Source: Atlantibacter hermannii (GTDB lineage Bacteria; Pseudomonadota; Gammaproteobacteria; Enterobacterales; Enterobacteriaceae). Taken from it: a stretch of DNA of 64,000 nucleotides. The DNA is taken from NCBI RefSeq assembly GCF_009907385.1, contig NZ_JAAATR010000003.1, positions 62,001 to 126,000 of the forward strand, written 5' to 3'. Positions 1 to 7,527 of this stretch are shown here, piece after piece. The notes under the pieces were generated by a model. The model searched no databases. It saw only the letters and a program-made list of their open reading frames with translations, and was not told where the DNA came from. How positions within the stretch are numbered: the first letter of the stretch is position 1; each line of letters begins with the position of its first letter. Position numbers and translations under genes: made by a program.

Positions 1-707
1 GCCTGTTCCGCCAGTTTACGCACCTGCGGCGCGGCGTTGATTGTGCCGCCGCCCAGATACAGCACCGGGCGCTTCGCCTGGTTGATCATCGCCGCCGCAT
101 CGGCCACCTGCTGCGGGTTAAACGCCGGGGCAGGCGCACAGCGGCCCGGCTCAGGAAAGCGCTCGATATCGATTTCCGCGTTCTGGATATCCTTCGGAAT
201 ATCAATCCACACCGGCCCCGGACGGCCTGACTGGGCGATGCGGAACGCGTCGCTGATCACCTGCGGCAGCTCGCTGATATGGCGCACCAGATAGTTGTGC
301 TTGGTAATGGGAATGGCGATGCCGTAGGTGTCGACTTCCTGGAACGCGTCTGCGCCGATCATTGAGGTCGCGACCTGGCCGGTGATGCAGACCATGGGAA
401 TCGAATCGAGCCGCGCGTCGGCAATCGCCGTGACCAGGTTGGTCGCGCCCGGCCCGCTACAGGCGATACACACCGCCGGTTTGCCCTGAGTCCGCGCCAT
501 GCCCTGGGCGATAAAGCCCGCGCCCTGCTCGTGGCGCGCCAGAACGTGGCGAATTGTCGTGCTCTGGCTCAGCGCGTCGTATAACGGCAGGACAGTGCCG
601 CCGGGGATGCCGGTAACGGTCGTAATGCCCTGACGTTCCAGTAAATGAACGATCAGTTGCGCGCCGGTAAAGCGTTGTGTTGGGGAAGTTGTGCCCATTG
701 TCGCCAT
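1..707 (-). CDS. ilvB: Acetolactate synthase I large subunit, partial (C-terminus outside window)
   Basis: The catalytic subunit of acetohydroxyacid synthase I condenses two pyruvates, or pyruvate and 2-oxobutyrate, in the first step of branched-chain amino acid synthesis, using thiamine diphosphate and FAD. The 235 visible codons cover the N-terminal pyrimidine-binding domain. The ARHEQGAG motif carries the expected catalytic glutamate at residue 60, followed by GPGATN. The start ATG at 707 gives an N-terminus (MATMGTT) that lines up with E. coli IlvB (MASSGTT); a second in-frame ATG lies three codons on. The gene runs off the left edge, where ilvN would be expected to follow. It lies behind the ivbL leader and its attenuator, so expression should depend on valyl- and leucyl-tRNA charging and on CRP. 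Confidence 0.96.
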   Translation of the reverse strand, partial: MATMGTTSPTQRFTGAQLIVHLLERQGITTVTGIPGGTVLPLYDALSQSTTIRHVLARHEQGAGFIAQGMARTQGKPAVCIACSGPGATNLVTAIADARLDSIPMVCITGQVATSMIGADAFQEVDTYGIAIPITKHNYLVRHISELPQVISDAFRIAQSGRPGPVWIDIPKDIQNAEIDIERFPEPGRCAPAPAFNPQQVADAAAMINQAKRPVLYLGGGTINAAPQVRKLAEQ

Positions 708-762
708 GCTCCAGTCCTTTCTCTTTCTGGGCCAGCTTTACTTTCCGGGCGAGATAAACAAG

Positions 763-794
763 AAACCCCGCTCGGTTGCGCCGGCGGGGTTTTT
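763..794 (-). terminator. ilvB attenuator (leader terminator)
   Basis: A GC-rich hairpin (AACCCCGC on one arm, GCGGGGTT on the other, read on the minus strand) followed by TTTCTTGTTT lies between the ivbL stop codon and ilvB. Its position downstream of a valine-codon-rich leader is that of the transcription attenuator of ilvBN. Ribosome stalling in ivbL is expected to favour an alternative fold and readthrough. Confidence 0.8.
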
Positions 795-819
795 GGAATC
801 AATGCGTTGACTCGGGACC

Positions 820-918
820 CTACGGCGCATTGCCGACGACCACCACCACACGCACGACGACCACCGCGGCAGGTTGCGCGGTTAGTAGTAGGTCAGAAGC
901 GTGCATGAATGCGGTCAT
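820..918 (-). CDS. ivbL: ilvBN operon leader peptide
   Basis: A 32-residue leader peptide with the same length and C-terminus (RVVVVVGNAP) as I recall for E. coli IvbL. It contains nine valine codons, in two runs (VVVV-R-VVVVV), and three consecutive CTA leucine codons near residues 10-12. It is the sensor for attenuation: starvation for valine or leucine stalls the ribosome on these codons, prevents the hairpin at 763-794 and lets transcription enter ilvB. The N-terminal third differs from E. coli, while the control codons are kept. The ORF is well supported by sequence, position and the attenuator behind it. Confidence 0.95.
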   Translation of the reverse strand: MTAFMHASDLLLTAQPAAVVVVRVVVVVGNAP

Positions 919-950
919 GGGATCTCAGTTCTCGATCAACGGTAAAATTT

Positions 951-979
951 ATACAAACACAGCGTTGCATTGCTGACAA
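951..979 (-). promoter_or_regulatory. ilvB/ivbL promoter
   Basis: On the minus strand TTGTCA (974-979) and TTGTAT (951-956) are separated by 17 bp. The predicted start of transcription is near 944, about 26 nt before the ivbL ATG. Assigned by consensus match and position only. Confidence 0.65.
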
Positions 980-1006
980 GGGGTTTATTGCGTGCAGAAA
1001 AAAATC

Positions 1007-1022
1007 CGTGAGATCTATCACA
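1007..1022 (-). promoter_or_regulatory. CRP site upstream of ilvB promoter
   Basis: TGTGA-TAGATC-TCACG matches the CRP consensus TGTGA-N6-TCACA at 9 of 10 positions. It is centred about 70 bp upstream of the predicted start site, a usual activating position. CRP activation of ilvB is known in E. coli. Confidence 0.7.
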
Positions 1023-1103
1023 AACGGAACCAACCCAACGCAGCAGGGAAAAATCAGGATTAACGCTTAAGGCACGGAGAAATTCAGGCAGCGCTGAAAA
1101 ACA

Positions 1104-1181
1104 AAAAACCCCGCGAGAAGCGAGGTTTTTTGGAGCGGTTTTGCGGATGGTCGCCGCAAAAGCACACTGTGTTACGTCAAC
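1104..1181 (-). ncRNA. istR: IstR-1 antitoxin small RNA
   Basis: This is the constitutive antisense RNA that blocks translation of the TisB toxin mRNA. A promoter with a 17-bp spacer predicts a start at 1181. The first 21 nt (complement of 1161-1181) can pair with the tisAB leader at 1409-1429: the two plus-strand segments are identical at 20 of 21 positions (T at 1177, C at 1425). The RNA ends in a strong terminator hairpin (ACCTCGC/GCGGGGT arms) with a T-run at about 1104-1110, giving about 78 nt; E. coli IstR-1 is about 75 nt. In E. coli a longer LexA-controlled form, IstR-2, shares this 3' end; I cannot define its start here. The gene is divergent from tisB, so it acts in trans although it lies next door. 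Confidence 0.88.
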
Positions 1182-1187
1182 TTAGTA

Positions 1188-1216
1188 ACTATACGACCAA
1201 TTGACCGCTATCGCAA
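1188..1216 (-). promoter_or_regulatory. istR-1 promoter
   Basis: On the minus strand TTGCGA (1211-1216) and TATAGT (1188-1193) are 17 bp apart. The -10 lies 7 nt before the predicted first base of IstR-1 at 1181. No LexA site overlaps it, consistent with constitutive IstR-1. Confidence 0.8.
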
Positions 1217-1276
1217 ACATTGCGGCGGTTTCAGGCAGGTTAACTATAGATCTCAATAAGTAAGTCGTCCAGAAAA

Positions 1277-1308
1277 TACTGTTCATTTATACAGTATTTA
1301 TCTATACT
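1277..1308 (+). promoter_or_regulatory. LexA box and tisAB promoter
   Basis: The palindrome at 1277-1296 (CTGT-N8-ACAG with flanking TA/TA, full core) matches the LexA consensus. It overlaps the -35 region of a promoter whose -10 is TATACT at 1303-1308. The tis transcript would be repressed by LexA and induced by DNA damage. In E. coli the divergent IstR-2 is also LexA-controlled, possibly from this same site. Confidence 0.88.
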
Positions 1309-1496
1309 GAAGTTGCTGTTCACCGTGTGCGATACGGGGCCGTGATGTGCGGCGCAAAGCAAGTCCTGGCTGAAACGGGTGGTGCCGTCAGTGCTTTAAC
1401 CCCGTGAGAGCACACTGTGTTACGCCAACAAAGCTGCTGGCAACAGGCAACGGAAAGGTACGTCAGCGGCGTGCTCCTTGACCAGAGGAGACGCGT

Positions 1497-1586
1497 ATGA
1501 GCGGAATGGATTGGGTTATCCTTGTCCTTAAACTCATTGTTGCATTGCTGCAACTGCTTGATGCAGTCCTGAAATACCTCCGGTAA
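1497..1586 (+). CDS. tisB: TisB, SOS-induced membrane toxin
   Basis: A 29-residue hydrophobic peptide that forms an amphipathic membrane helix; in E. coli TisB dissipates the proton motive force and promotes persister formation after DNA damage. The C-terminal half (LIVALLQLLDAVLKYLR) is almost the same as E. coli TisB, while the first seven residues differ. A strong ribosome site (GAGGAG at 1485-1490) precedes the ATG. The long leader (from about 1315) holds the IstR-1 pairing site at 1409-1429, about 70 nt before the start, which in E. coli is the ribosome standby site. The LexA box lies upstream and a terminator directly downstream. Confidence 0.93.
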   Translation: MSGMDWVILVLKLIVALLQLLDAVLKYLR

Positions 1587-1605
1587 TTCAGGGTCAAGTC
1601 GCACC

Positions 1606-1640
1606 AAAGGAGGGCGGGCAACCGCCCTCCTTTAACACCG
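1606..1640 (+). terminator. tisAB terminator
   Basis: A perfect 12-bp stem (AAAGGAGGGCGG/CCGCCCTCCTTT, loop GCAA) spans 1606-1633, 20 nt after the tisB stop. It is followed by AACACC rather than an immediate U-run, so termination efficiency is uncertain. Confidence 0.7.
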
Positions 1641-1698
1641 ACTTTTTTCAGGTTTCGCTGACGTGCTAAGGTAGCCCCTTTCTCCGAAGGAAAGGTCT

Positions 1699-2322
1699 GT
1701 GAGCGAGTCGGTGCGTTTTATTGTGGTGCGCCACGCGGAATCCGAGTGGAATCAGCGCGGTATTTTGCAGGGGCAGCTTGAAAGTCCCACCAGCGCACGC
1801 GGGCTTCGGCAAATCGATGCGCTGCCTGGGGCGTTGGCCGGTTACACCTTCAGCGCCGTAATAAGCTCCCCATCCCGGCGCGCGCTGACCACCGCGCAGG
1901 CCATTGCACAGGCGCATTCCGCCACGCTCCACCTTGACCCACGTCTGCATGAACAGCACCTTGGTGATTTTCAGGGGCTCACCGCCGCGCAGATTCTGGC
2001 ACACAATCCCGCCGTGGGCGATGCGCTGTTCGCAGGTGATGTGGCGGTCGTCCCACCCGGCGGGGAAAGCGTGCTGGAAGCGGCGAACCGGCTGCGTCAG
2101 GCACTGCTCGGCTGGAAGGCTGAAGGCGATACCTGCGTGGTTACGCACGGCAATACGCTGGCGGGACTGCTATGGCTACTGGATGGCGCGGATTGCCGTG
2201 TGCCCTTTACCCGCTACAGCCCGCACAACTGCAGTTACTCAACGCTGATTCGCCACGGCCAAACCCTGGAGATCGAAAACTGGGGTCTGGCAACCCATCT
2301 GCTGAACGGTAATCTGCTGTAA
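1699..2322 (+). CDS. Histidine phosphatase family protein (phosphoglycerate-mutase-like), unassigned
   Basis: A 207-residue cytoplasmic protein of the histidine phosphatase (branch 2-type) superfamily. The N-terminal VVRHAESEWN motif holds the phospho-accepting His12 preceded by Arg11. A second conserved arginine lies in SSPSRRALTTAQ (near 59-60), Glu85 in LHEQHLGDFQG is the likely acid, and VVTHGNT supplies the second histidine at 150. The substrate cannot be told from sequence; relatives dephosphorylate sugar phosphates, nucleotides or cofactor intermediates. I start at GTG 1699, after GAAGGAAAGG; no ATG precedes RHAE. It stands alone between the tisB terminator and emrD. I do not recall a gene at this place in E. 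coli K-12. Confidence 0.85.
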   Translation: MSESVRFIVVRHAESEWNQRGILQGQLESPTSARGLRQIDALPGALAGYTFSAVISSPSRRALTTAQAIAQAHSATLHLDPRLHEQHLGDFQGLTAAQILAHNPAVGDALFAGDVAVVPPGGESVLEAANRLRQALLGWKAEGDTCVVTHGNTLAGLLWLLDGADCRVPFTRYSPHNCSYSTLIRHGQTLEIENWGLATHLLNGNLL

Positions 2323-2327
2323 TCTGG

Positions 2328-2362
2328 CGCTTTCTGGCAATATTTGTTGCCGAAAGGCGTTT
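2328..2362 (+). terminator. Possible terminator after the histidine phosphatase gene
   Basis: An imperfect hairpin (CGC-TTTCTGGCAA pairing with TTGCCGAAAGGCG) begins 6 nt after the stop codon and is followed by TTTAC. The stem has a bulge and a mismatch and the U-run is short, so this is tentative. Confidence 0.4.
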
Positions 2363-2490
2363 ACATCCCGCCCCGCTCTGTCACCCGCGATGATCTGGCG
2401 ATATCTCTGTATTGTGGTAGATTCCTCTCGCTTTTAAGTGCTATCCAGAAAAATACTCCATCGTAAAAATAAGAAACTCGATTTATCGCC

Positions 2491-3675
2491 ATGAAGAAGC
2501 TAACGAACTCTCATCTGCTGTTAATGCTGATTATGCTTATTGCTGTCGGGCAAATGGCGCAAACCATTTATATCCCGGCAATTGCCGATATGGCCCGCGA
2601 TTTACAGGTACGTGAAGGCGCGATGCAAAGCATTATGGCCGCCTATTTACTCACTTATGGCCTTTCACAGCTGGTTTATGGCCCGATCTCAGACCGCGTT
2701 GGCCGCCGCCCCGTTATCCTGGTGGGGATGGGTATTTTTATACTGGCCACGCTGATTGCGCTGCGTACCAGCAGTTTACCGGTGCTGATCGCCGCCAGCG
2801 CGTTGCAGGGCATGGGCACCGGCGTGGCGGGCGTGATGGCGCGCACCATGCCGCGCGACCTGTTTGAAGGTTCGGCGCTGCGTCACGCCAATAGCCTGTT
2901 AAATATGGGCATTTTAGTCAGCCCGCTGCTTGCGCCGCTGATTGGCGGCGTACTGGATACGATCTGGGGCTGGCGGGCGTGCTTTGCGTTTTTACTGGCG
3001 CTGTGCGTGATGGTTACCTTTAGCATGGCGCGCTGGATGCCGGAAACCCGACCGGCACAGGCCCCGCGTACCCGGCTGATCGCCAGCTATAAAACTATGT
3101 TCGGCAACGCCGCGTTTAACTGCTTTTTGCTGATGCTGATTGGCGGGCTGGCGGGTATCGCGGTGTTTGAAGCCTGCGCCGGGGTATTGATGGGCGCGGT
3201 GCTGGGGCTGAACAGTATGGTGGTTAGCGTGCTGTTTATTCTGCCGATCCCGGCGGCGTTTTTTGGCGCGTGGTACGCAGGCCGCCAGAATAAACGCTTT
3301 GCCTCCCTGATGTGGCAATCGGTAATGAGCTGCCTGCTGGCCGGGATAGTGATGTGGATCCCCGGCTGGTTCGGCATCATGAATATCTGGACGCTGCTGC
3401 TGCCCGCCACCCTGTTTTTCTTTGGCGCGGGTATGCTGTTCCCCCTTGCCACCACCGGCGCGATGGAGCCGTTTCCATTCCTGGCAGGCACCGCAGGCGC
3501 GCTGGTCGGCGGCCTGCAAAACGTGGGGTCCGGGCTGCTGGCCTGGTTCTCCGCGCTGCTACCGCAAACCGGGCAGGGCAGCCTGGGTATGTTGATGACG
3601 GCGATGGGCGGCGTGATTTTGCTGTGCTGGCTACCGCTGGCGCATCGCGAGCAGCAGCAAAGCCATATGGTTTAA
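2491..3675 (+). CDS. emrD: Multidrug efflux MFS transporter EmrD
   Basis: A 394-residue inner-membrane proton-driven drug exporter of the Bcr/CflA (DHA1) type, 12 predicted transmembrane helices. The MFS signature between helices 2 and 3 is present (GPISDRVGRRPVIL, near residues 63-76), as is the long conserved stretch from MAQTIYIPAIADMARDL. Length and sequence match E. coli EmrD (394 aa), which exports uncouplers and detergents. Its stop codon overlaps that of the convergent yidG inside a single TTAA. It is transcribed alone. Confidence 0.95.
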   Translation: MKKLTNSHLLLMLIMLIAVGQMAQTIYIPAIADMARDLQVREGAMQSIMAAYLLTYGLSQLVYGPISDRVGRRPVILVGMGIFILATLIALRTSSLPVLIAASALQGMGTGVAGVMARTMPRDLFEGSALRHANSLLNMGILVSPLLAPLIGGVLDTIWGWRACFAFLLALCVMVTFSMARWMPETRPAQAPRTRLIASYKTMFGNAAFNCFLLMLIGGLAGIAVFEACAGVLMGAVLGLNSMVVSVLFILPIPAAFFGAWYAGRQNKRFASLMWQSVMSCLLAGIVMWIPGWFGIMNIWTLLLPATLFFFGAGMLFPLATTGAMEPFPFLAGTAGALVGGLQNVGSGLLAWFSALLPQTGQGSLGMLMTAMGGVILLCWLPLAHREQQQSHMV

Positions 3676-4010
3676 TCCAACAGCGTCAGGATGTTATGCA
3701 GGTGGGATACGCAAAACAGCAGCGCCAGCATCACCACCGCCAGGGCAATAAGCAATTTACCGCGCAGCGAGCGCTGGTCTGAAAAGTCGCAGCGCGCAAT
3801 ATCCATCAGGTTGCGTTTATGGACAAACACGTAAATCAGCGCGCTGACCAGCGCCAGTATCACTAGCGACAGCCAGAACAGCGCGCCTGCCTGATACCAG
3901 CTGTGGCGCAACGCTAACGCCAGCAGCGCGCCATAGCCCAGCAGCGTGCGCAGCCAGGCCAGCGAGGTGCGCTCGGGTTGTAACCCCGGATCGCGCTGCG
4001 GGTCAGCCAC
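3672..4010 (-). CDS. yidG: DUF202 inner membrane protein YidG
   Basis: A 112-residue membrane protein of the DUF202 family with the family signature LQPERTSLAWLRTLLGYGALLALA near the N-terminus and three predicted transmembrane helices. The function is unknown. The start is GTG at 4010; the reading frame overlaps the end of yidH by 8 nt (the yidH TGA lies within the yidG start), which suggests translational coupling. It is paired with yidH, another DUF202 protein, as in E. coli; the two may form a hetero-oligomer, an inference from pairing only. It converges on emrD. Confidence 0.9.
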   Translation of the reverse strand: MADPQRDPGLQPERTSLAWLRTLLGYGALLALALRHSWYQAGALFWLSLVILALVSALIYVFVHKRNLMDIARCDFSDQRSLRGKLLIALAVVMLALLFCVSHLHNILTLLD

Positions 4011-4356
4011 CGAGTATCACCATCGCGATTACCACTGCCGCAATCAGCATCATGGCGACACTGATGGTTTTCAGGCTGCGGGTATAAACAAAATCCTGCT
4101 TCAGGCGCATCGCCTTTTCATTGTTCAGCCAGCGCAAATAGCCGTACAGCGCGATGCCGCCGGAAAAAATACACAGCATTAGCGACATGATTTCCCGCAC
4201 CAGCGGCGTGGCGAGCTCCGGGGCAAGCTGATCGAGCCCCACCCCCGCCGCCAGGAACCCCAGCGCGGTGCGGATCCAGGCCAAAAATGTGCGTTCATTG
4301 GCGAGCGAGAAACGGTAATCCGGCGCTTCTCCGATCTGCGAAATTTTCATGTTCAT
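4003..4356 (-). CDS. yidH: DUF202 inner membrane protein YidH
   Basis: A 117-residue DUF202 protein. The conserved FSLANERTFLAWIRTALGFLAAGVGLDQLAP segment is the family hallmark, followed by two more hydrophobic segments, so three membrane helices. It matches E. coli YidH closely apart from an extra two residues at the start (an internal ATG two codons on would give the E. coli N-terminus MKIS). First gene of a two-gene yidHG unit. Function unknown. Confidence 0.9.
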   Translation of the reverse strand: MNMKISQIGEAPDYRFSLANERTFLAWIRTALGFLAAGVGLDQLAPELATPLVREIMSLMLCIFSGGIALYGYLRWLNNEKAMRLKQDFVYTRSLKTISVAMMLIAAVVIAMVILGG

Positions 4357-4416
4357 TCCTTATACCCGGCACGACGGAGCCGGAAATCTTTTATAGCCTG
4401 GCATTATTTTATCGAT

Positions 4417-4446
4417 AAAAAAACCGGCGCTGTTAACGCCGGTTTT
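4417..4446 (-). terminator. yidE terminator
   Basis: Read on the minus strand, a 10-bp stem AAAACCGGCG/CGCCGGTTTT ends in a run of seven T, 20 nt after the yidE stop codon. It is a clear rho-independent terminator and separates yidE from yidHG. Confidence 0.85.
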
Positions 4447-4465
4447 GTATGGAGAAAGAGGCGTA

Positions 4466-6127
4466 TTAACCCATTCCCCAGAACAGCACCGCCAGCAGTT
4501 GCGGCGTGATGATGCGTAAAAACATCACCAGCGGATAGACCGTGGCATAAGAGAGCGCCGCCGCGCCGCTGGTCGCGTGGAGGTTATTGGCGAACGCCAG
4601 CGCGGGCGGATCGGTCATCGAACCTGCCAGCATCCCGCACAAGGTCAGGTAGTTCATGCGGGCGAAGATGCGCGCCAGCAGGCCAACGGTGATTAACGGC
4701 ACGGCGGTGATCATCACGCCATAGGCAATCCAACTGACGCCGCTACCGGCCAGCAACGTATCGACAAAATCGCCGCCGGATTTCAGCCCCACCACCGACA
4801 GGAACAGCACAATCCCCAGCTCACGCAGGGCGAGGTTAGCGCTGGGCGGCATAAACCAGTACAGCTTGCCGATAGTGCCGATACGGCCCAGGATCAGCGC
4901 CATAATCAGCGGTCCGCCCGCCAGGCCCAGCCGCAGCGCCGCCGGAAAACCCGGGATAAACAGCGGGATAGATCCTAACAGCACGCCCAGCCCGATGCCG
5001 ATAAACACCGGCAGCATCTGCACCTGCTGCAATTTTTGCCGGGCGTTGCCCACTTCCGCCGCCACGGCGTCGATAGAGGCCGGACGTCCCACCAGATTGA
5101 GAATGTCACCAAATTGCAGGCTGGTATTATTGCTTGCCACCAGCTCCACCCCGGCGCGGTTAAGCCGCGAGATCACGACGTCATAGCGCTGTTTAAATTG
5201 CAGATCGCGGATTTTTTTACCGAACACTTTTTCGTTGGTCACCACCACCCGTTCAACGCGCAATTCGGTGCCGTGAGTCGACAGCGAGGTATCCACTTCT
5301 TTGCCGATCACCAGTTGCGCGTTGTGCAAATCGTTCTCGCGCCCAACCAGATGCAGCAAATCGCCGATTTGGACGACGGTGGTAGGTGACGGCACCATCA
5401 GCACATCTTCACGCTTTAACCGCGAACAGATAATGGTGTCGCTGTTCAGGATCGGGACATCCTGGATAGCCAGCATATTGAGGTTCGGGTTTTCGACGCG
5501 AATATTAATAGTATGGAGTTGGGCATGGCTGAAGCCGTTGCTGGCGTCGTGCTGGTCTGCTTCGCGGTCAACATTGATGCGGAAAACCAGGCGGATCAGC
5601 CACATGGTCAGCAAAATGCCGCAAATGCCGAACGGGTAAGCCATGGCGTAGCTCATCCCCATCTGATCGACAACGGCAGTCGGCGTGCCTAAATCCGTCA
5701 ATATTTGTTGCCCTGCGCCCAGCGCGGGTGTGTTGGTGACTGCGCCGGAGAAAATCCCCAGTACTACCGGCAGGGGAATATCAAACAGCTTATGGAGAAT
5801 CGCGGTGACCGCGCCGCCAAGCACCACAATCAGGATGGCGAACAGATTAAGCCGCAGCCCGGAAACGCGCAGCGAGGAGAAAAAGCCCGGCCCGACCTGG
5901 ATGCCTATCGTATACACGAACAGGATCAGCCCAAACTCCTGGATAAAATGCAGCATATGGCCGTTAAGGCCAATCCCGGCCTGCTCGACAAAATGACCGA
6001 CGATAATGCCGCCAAACAGCACGCCGCCGATACCGAGCCCGACCCCGCGAATTTTGACATTGCCGATCCATAACCCGACTACCGCCACCAGCGCCAGGAT
6101 CGAAACCGTTAACGCTATCTCACTCAT
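4466..6127 (-). CDS. yidE: Putative transporter YidE (AspT/YidE/YbjL family)
   Basis: A 553-residue membrane protein, the same length as E. coli YidE. It has an N-terminal block of hydrophobic helices (about 1-180), two central soluble RCK_C/TrkA-C domains (about 195-370, beginning near [14 protein letters not shown] and again near [20 protein letters not shown]), and a second membrane block (about 375-553). The two membrane halves repeat each other, as in aspartate:alanine antiporters. The substrate is unknown; the RCK_C domains suggest ligand-gated exchange. It is transcribed alone, with its own terminator. Confidence 0.93.
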   Translation of the reverse strand: MSEIALTVSILALVAVVGLWIGNVKIRGVGLGIGGVLFGGIIVGHFVEQAGIGLNGHMLHFIQEFGLILFVYTIGIQVGPGFFSSLRVSGLRLNLFAILIVVLGGAVTAILHKLFDIPLPVVLGIFSGAVTNTPALGAGQQILTDLGTPTAVVDQMGMSYAMAYPFGICGILLTMWLIRLVFRINVDREADQHDASNGFSHAQLHTINIRVENPNLNMLAIQDVPILNSDTIICSRLKREDVLMVPSPTTVVQIGDLLHLVGRENDLHNAQLVIGKEVDTSLSTHGTELRVERVVVTNEKVFGKKIRDLQFKQRYDVVISRLNRAGVELVASNNTSLQFGDILNLVGRPASIDAVAAEVGNARQKLQQVQMLPVFIGIGLGVLLGSIPLFIPGFPAALRLGLAGGPLIMALILGRIGTIGKLYWFMPPSANLALRELGIVLFLSVVGLKSGGDFVDTLLAGSGVSWIAYGVMITAVPLITVGLLARIFARMNYLTLCGMLAGSMTDPPALAFANNLHATSGAAALSYATVYPLVMFLRIITPQLLAVLFWGMG

Positions 6128-6246
6128 ACCGATTCCCTGTGAAACACACGATTGTTATCCGGGATTCTGGCAGAGCTATAGCGGAATGAATGGGGGTTAG
6201 CGCACAGTTTGCGGGGGGATGTAATACGATCGGAGTAGTTCGGAGA

Positions 6247-6274
6247 GGCGCGCTCCCGAAGTGGGGAGCGCGCC
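6247..6274 (-). terminator. Hairpin downstream of ibpB
   Basis: A perfect 11-bp GC-rich inverted repeat (GGCGCGCTCCC and its complement) lies 8 nt past the ibpB stop. It is not followed by a U-run on the minus strand, so it may protect the 3' end or act with another signal rather than terminate alone. Confidence 0.5.
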
Positions 6275-6281
6275 GTACGGA

Positions 6282-6709
6282 TTAGCTATTCAGCGCGGGG
6301 CGTTCGCTGATGGCGATACGCTGCGGCGCGATGGCCTCCGGGATATGACGCACCAGGTCGATATGCAGCAGACCATTGTTGAAGGTGGCGCCGGAAACGT
6401 CCATATGCTCGGCCAGGGTGAAGTTCAGGTTAAACGGCTGAGTCACTAACCCCTGATGCAGCCACTTCGGCTCCTGTTCCGGTTTCTCCGGGGTGCCTTT
6501 CACGGTCAGGCGCGTGCCTTCAAGCTGGATATCTAAATCCTGCTGGCGGAACCCGGCCACTGCCAGGGTAATGCGGTAGTGGTTATCATCGCTTTTTCGA
6601 TGTTGTACGGGGGAAACGTCTGGGTTTCCGCGGTGCTTTGCAGCGCATTAGCCAGTTTATCGAAACCAATCCACTGACGCAGAAGCGGGGATAAATCATA
6701 GTTACGCAT
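6282..6709 (-). pseudogene. ibpB: Small heat-shock protein IbpB, frameshifted
   Basis: IbpB is a cytoplasmic small heat-shock protein that, with IbpA, holds aggregated proteins ready for ClpB/DnaK. The 5' part (ATG at 6709, [20 protein letters not shown]) and the 3' part ([17 protein letters not shown] to ISERPALNS) both match E. coli IbpB but lie in different frames. The break is at a run of five A on the coding strand (6593-6597) where six are needed to read ..IEKSDDNHY; adding one base restores a 142-residue protein, the normal length. As given, translation stops after 58 residues at 6533, removing the alpha-crystallin domain. All other residues look intact, so this is either a recent mutation or a homopolymer sequencing error. 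It lies 107 nt after ibpA in the same operon. Confidence 0.88.
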
Positions 6710-6816
6710 GGTTATTCTCCTTCAATGAAGCGAGTCAATACCTGCAAGCTCACGCTCGCAGTGTGCTCCCAATCGGCAAGCACGAGGATTAAGGCCGCAC
6801 GACGCGGCCCAGGGAA

Positions 6817-7230
6817 TTAGTTGATTTCAATACGACGCGGTTTATTCGCTTCAGGAATGACGCGTTCTAAATCGATATACAGCAGGCCGTTGACCAGGTT
6901 CGCGCCGCGAACGTGGATGTTTTCAGCCAACTGGAATTTGCGCTCGAAGTTACGCTCGGCGATACCCTGGTAAAGATAGGTACGCTCTTTCTGTTCAGCT
7001 GCGTGCGCGCCCTTCACGACCAGCATGTTGTCCTGGGCGGTGATTTCCAGTTCGCTCTCGGCGAAACCGGCGACGGCAATCGCAATGCGGTAATGGTTTT
7101 CGTCAACCAGCTCTACGTTGTACGGAGGGTAGCCGCCATTGCTTTGGCTCTGGTTGTTTTCCAGCAAGTTGAACAGGCGGTCAAAACCAATCGCGGAACG
7201 GTACAGCGGGGAGAGATCGAAATTACGCAT
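6817..7230 (-). CDS. ibpA: Small heat-shock protein IbpA
   Basis: A 137-residue alpha-crystallin-type chaperone, the same length as E. coli IbpA. The N-terminal [20 protein letters not shown], the central alpha-crystallin domain (about 35-125, with the [17 protein letters not shown] strand region) and the C-terminal anchoring motif IEIN are all present. IbpA binds unfolding proteins and also represses its own mRNA in E. coli. A sigma-32 promoter lies at 7334-7361 and the 5' leader is of ROSE RNA-thermometer type. IbpA and IbpB normally act together; here ibpB is broken, so IbpA may work alone. Confidence 0.95.
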   Translation of the reverse strand: MRNFDLSPLYRSAIGFDRLFNLLENNQSQSNGGYPPYNVELVDENHYRIAIAVAGFAESELEITAQDNMLVVKGAHAAEQKERTYLYQGIAERNFERKFQLAENIHVRGANLVNGLLYIDLERVIPEANKPRRIEIN

Positions 7231-7300
7231 AGAAATAAGCTCCTGAAATCAGCGAGAAATGGTTTGCCTTCCCGGCGGGACAGGCGGTAAGTCATAACGT
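7231..7300 (-). promoter_or_regulatory. ibpA 5' leader, ROSE-type RNA thermometer
   Basis: The roughly 95-nt leader of ibpA contains a segment TTTCTCGCTGATTTCAGGAG just before the start codon, in which a CGCTGA-type strand can pair with the Shine-Dalgarno AGGAG. This is the arrangement of ROSE thermometers known for ibpA in enterobacteria: closed at growth temperature, opened by heat. The fold was judged by eye, so the exact boundaries are uncertain. Confidence 0.6.
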
Positions 7301-7333
7301 CCTGTCGGCACGTCTTTGATGACTGTTTTCTTA

Positions 7334-7361
7334 AAATGGTGGTGCAGGTCGCCGTTTCAAG
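7334..7361 (-). promoter_or_regulatory. Sigma-32 heat-shock promoter of ibpAB
   Basis: On the minus strand CTTGAA (7356-7361) is followed after 14 bp by CACCATTT (7334-7341), close to the sigma-32 consensus CTTGAAA...CCCCATNT. Predicted start near 7326, about 95 nt before the ibpA ATG. Confidence 0.8.
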
Positions 7362-7527
7362 TCTTAAAACAGATGATTTTTTGTTGGTTTACGTTTCTTT
7401 GCGTAGACTGGTTTTAGCGCAATGGGAAAAAGCCGATTAAGTGACATAACCGCAACCTGCGGAGATGGGGAGAAAACGAGGTCTCCGCTTGATCGATACG
7501 ATGCCACGACTGTAGATAACAATCACA

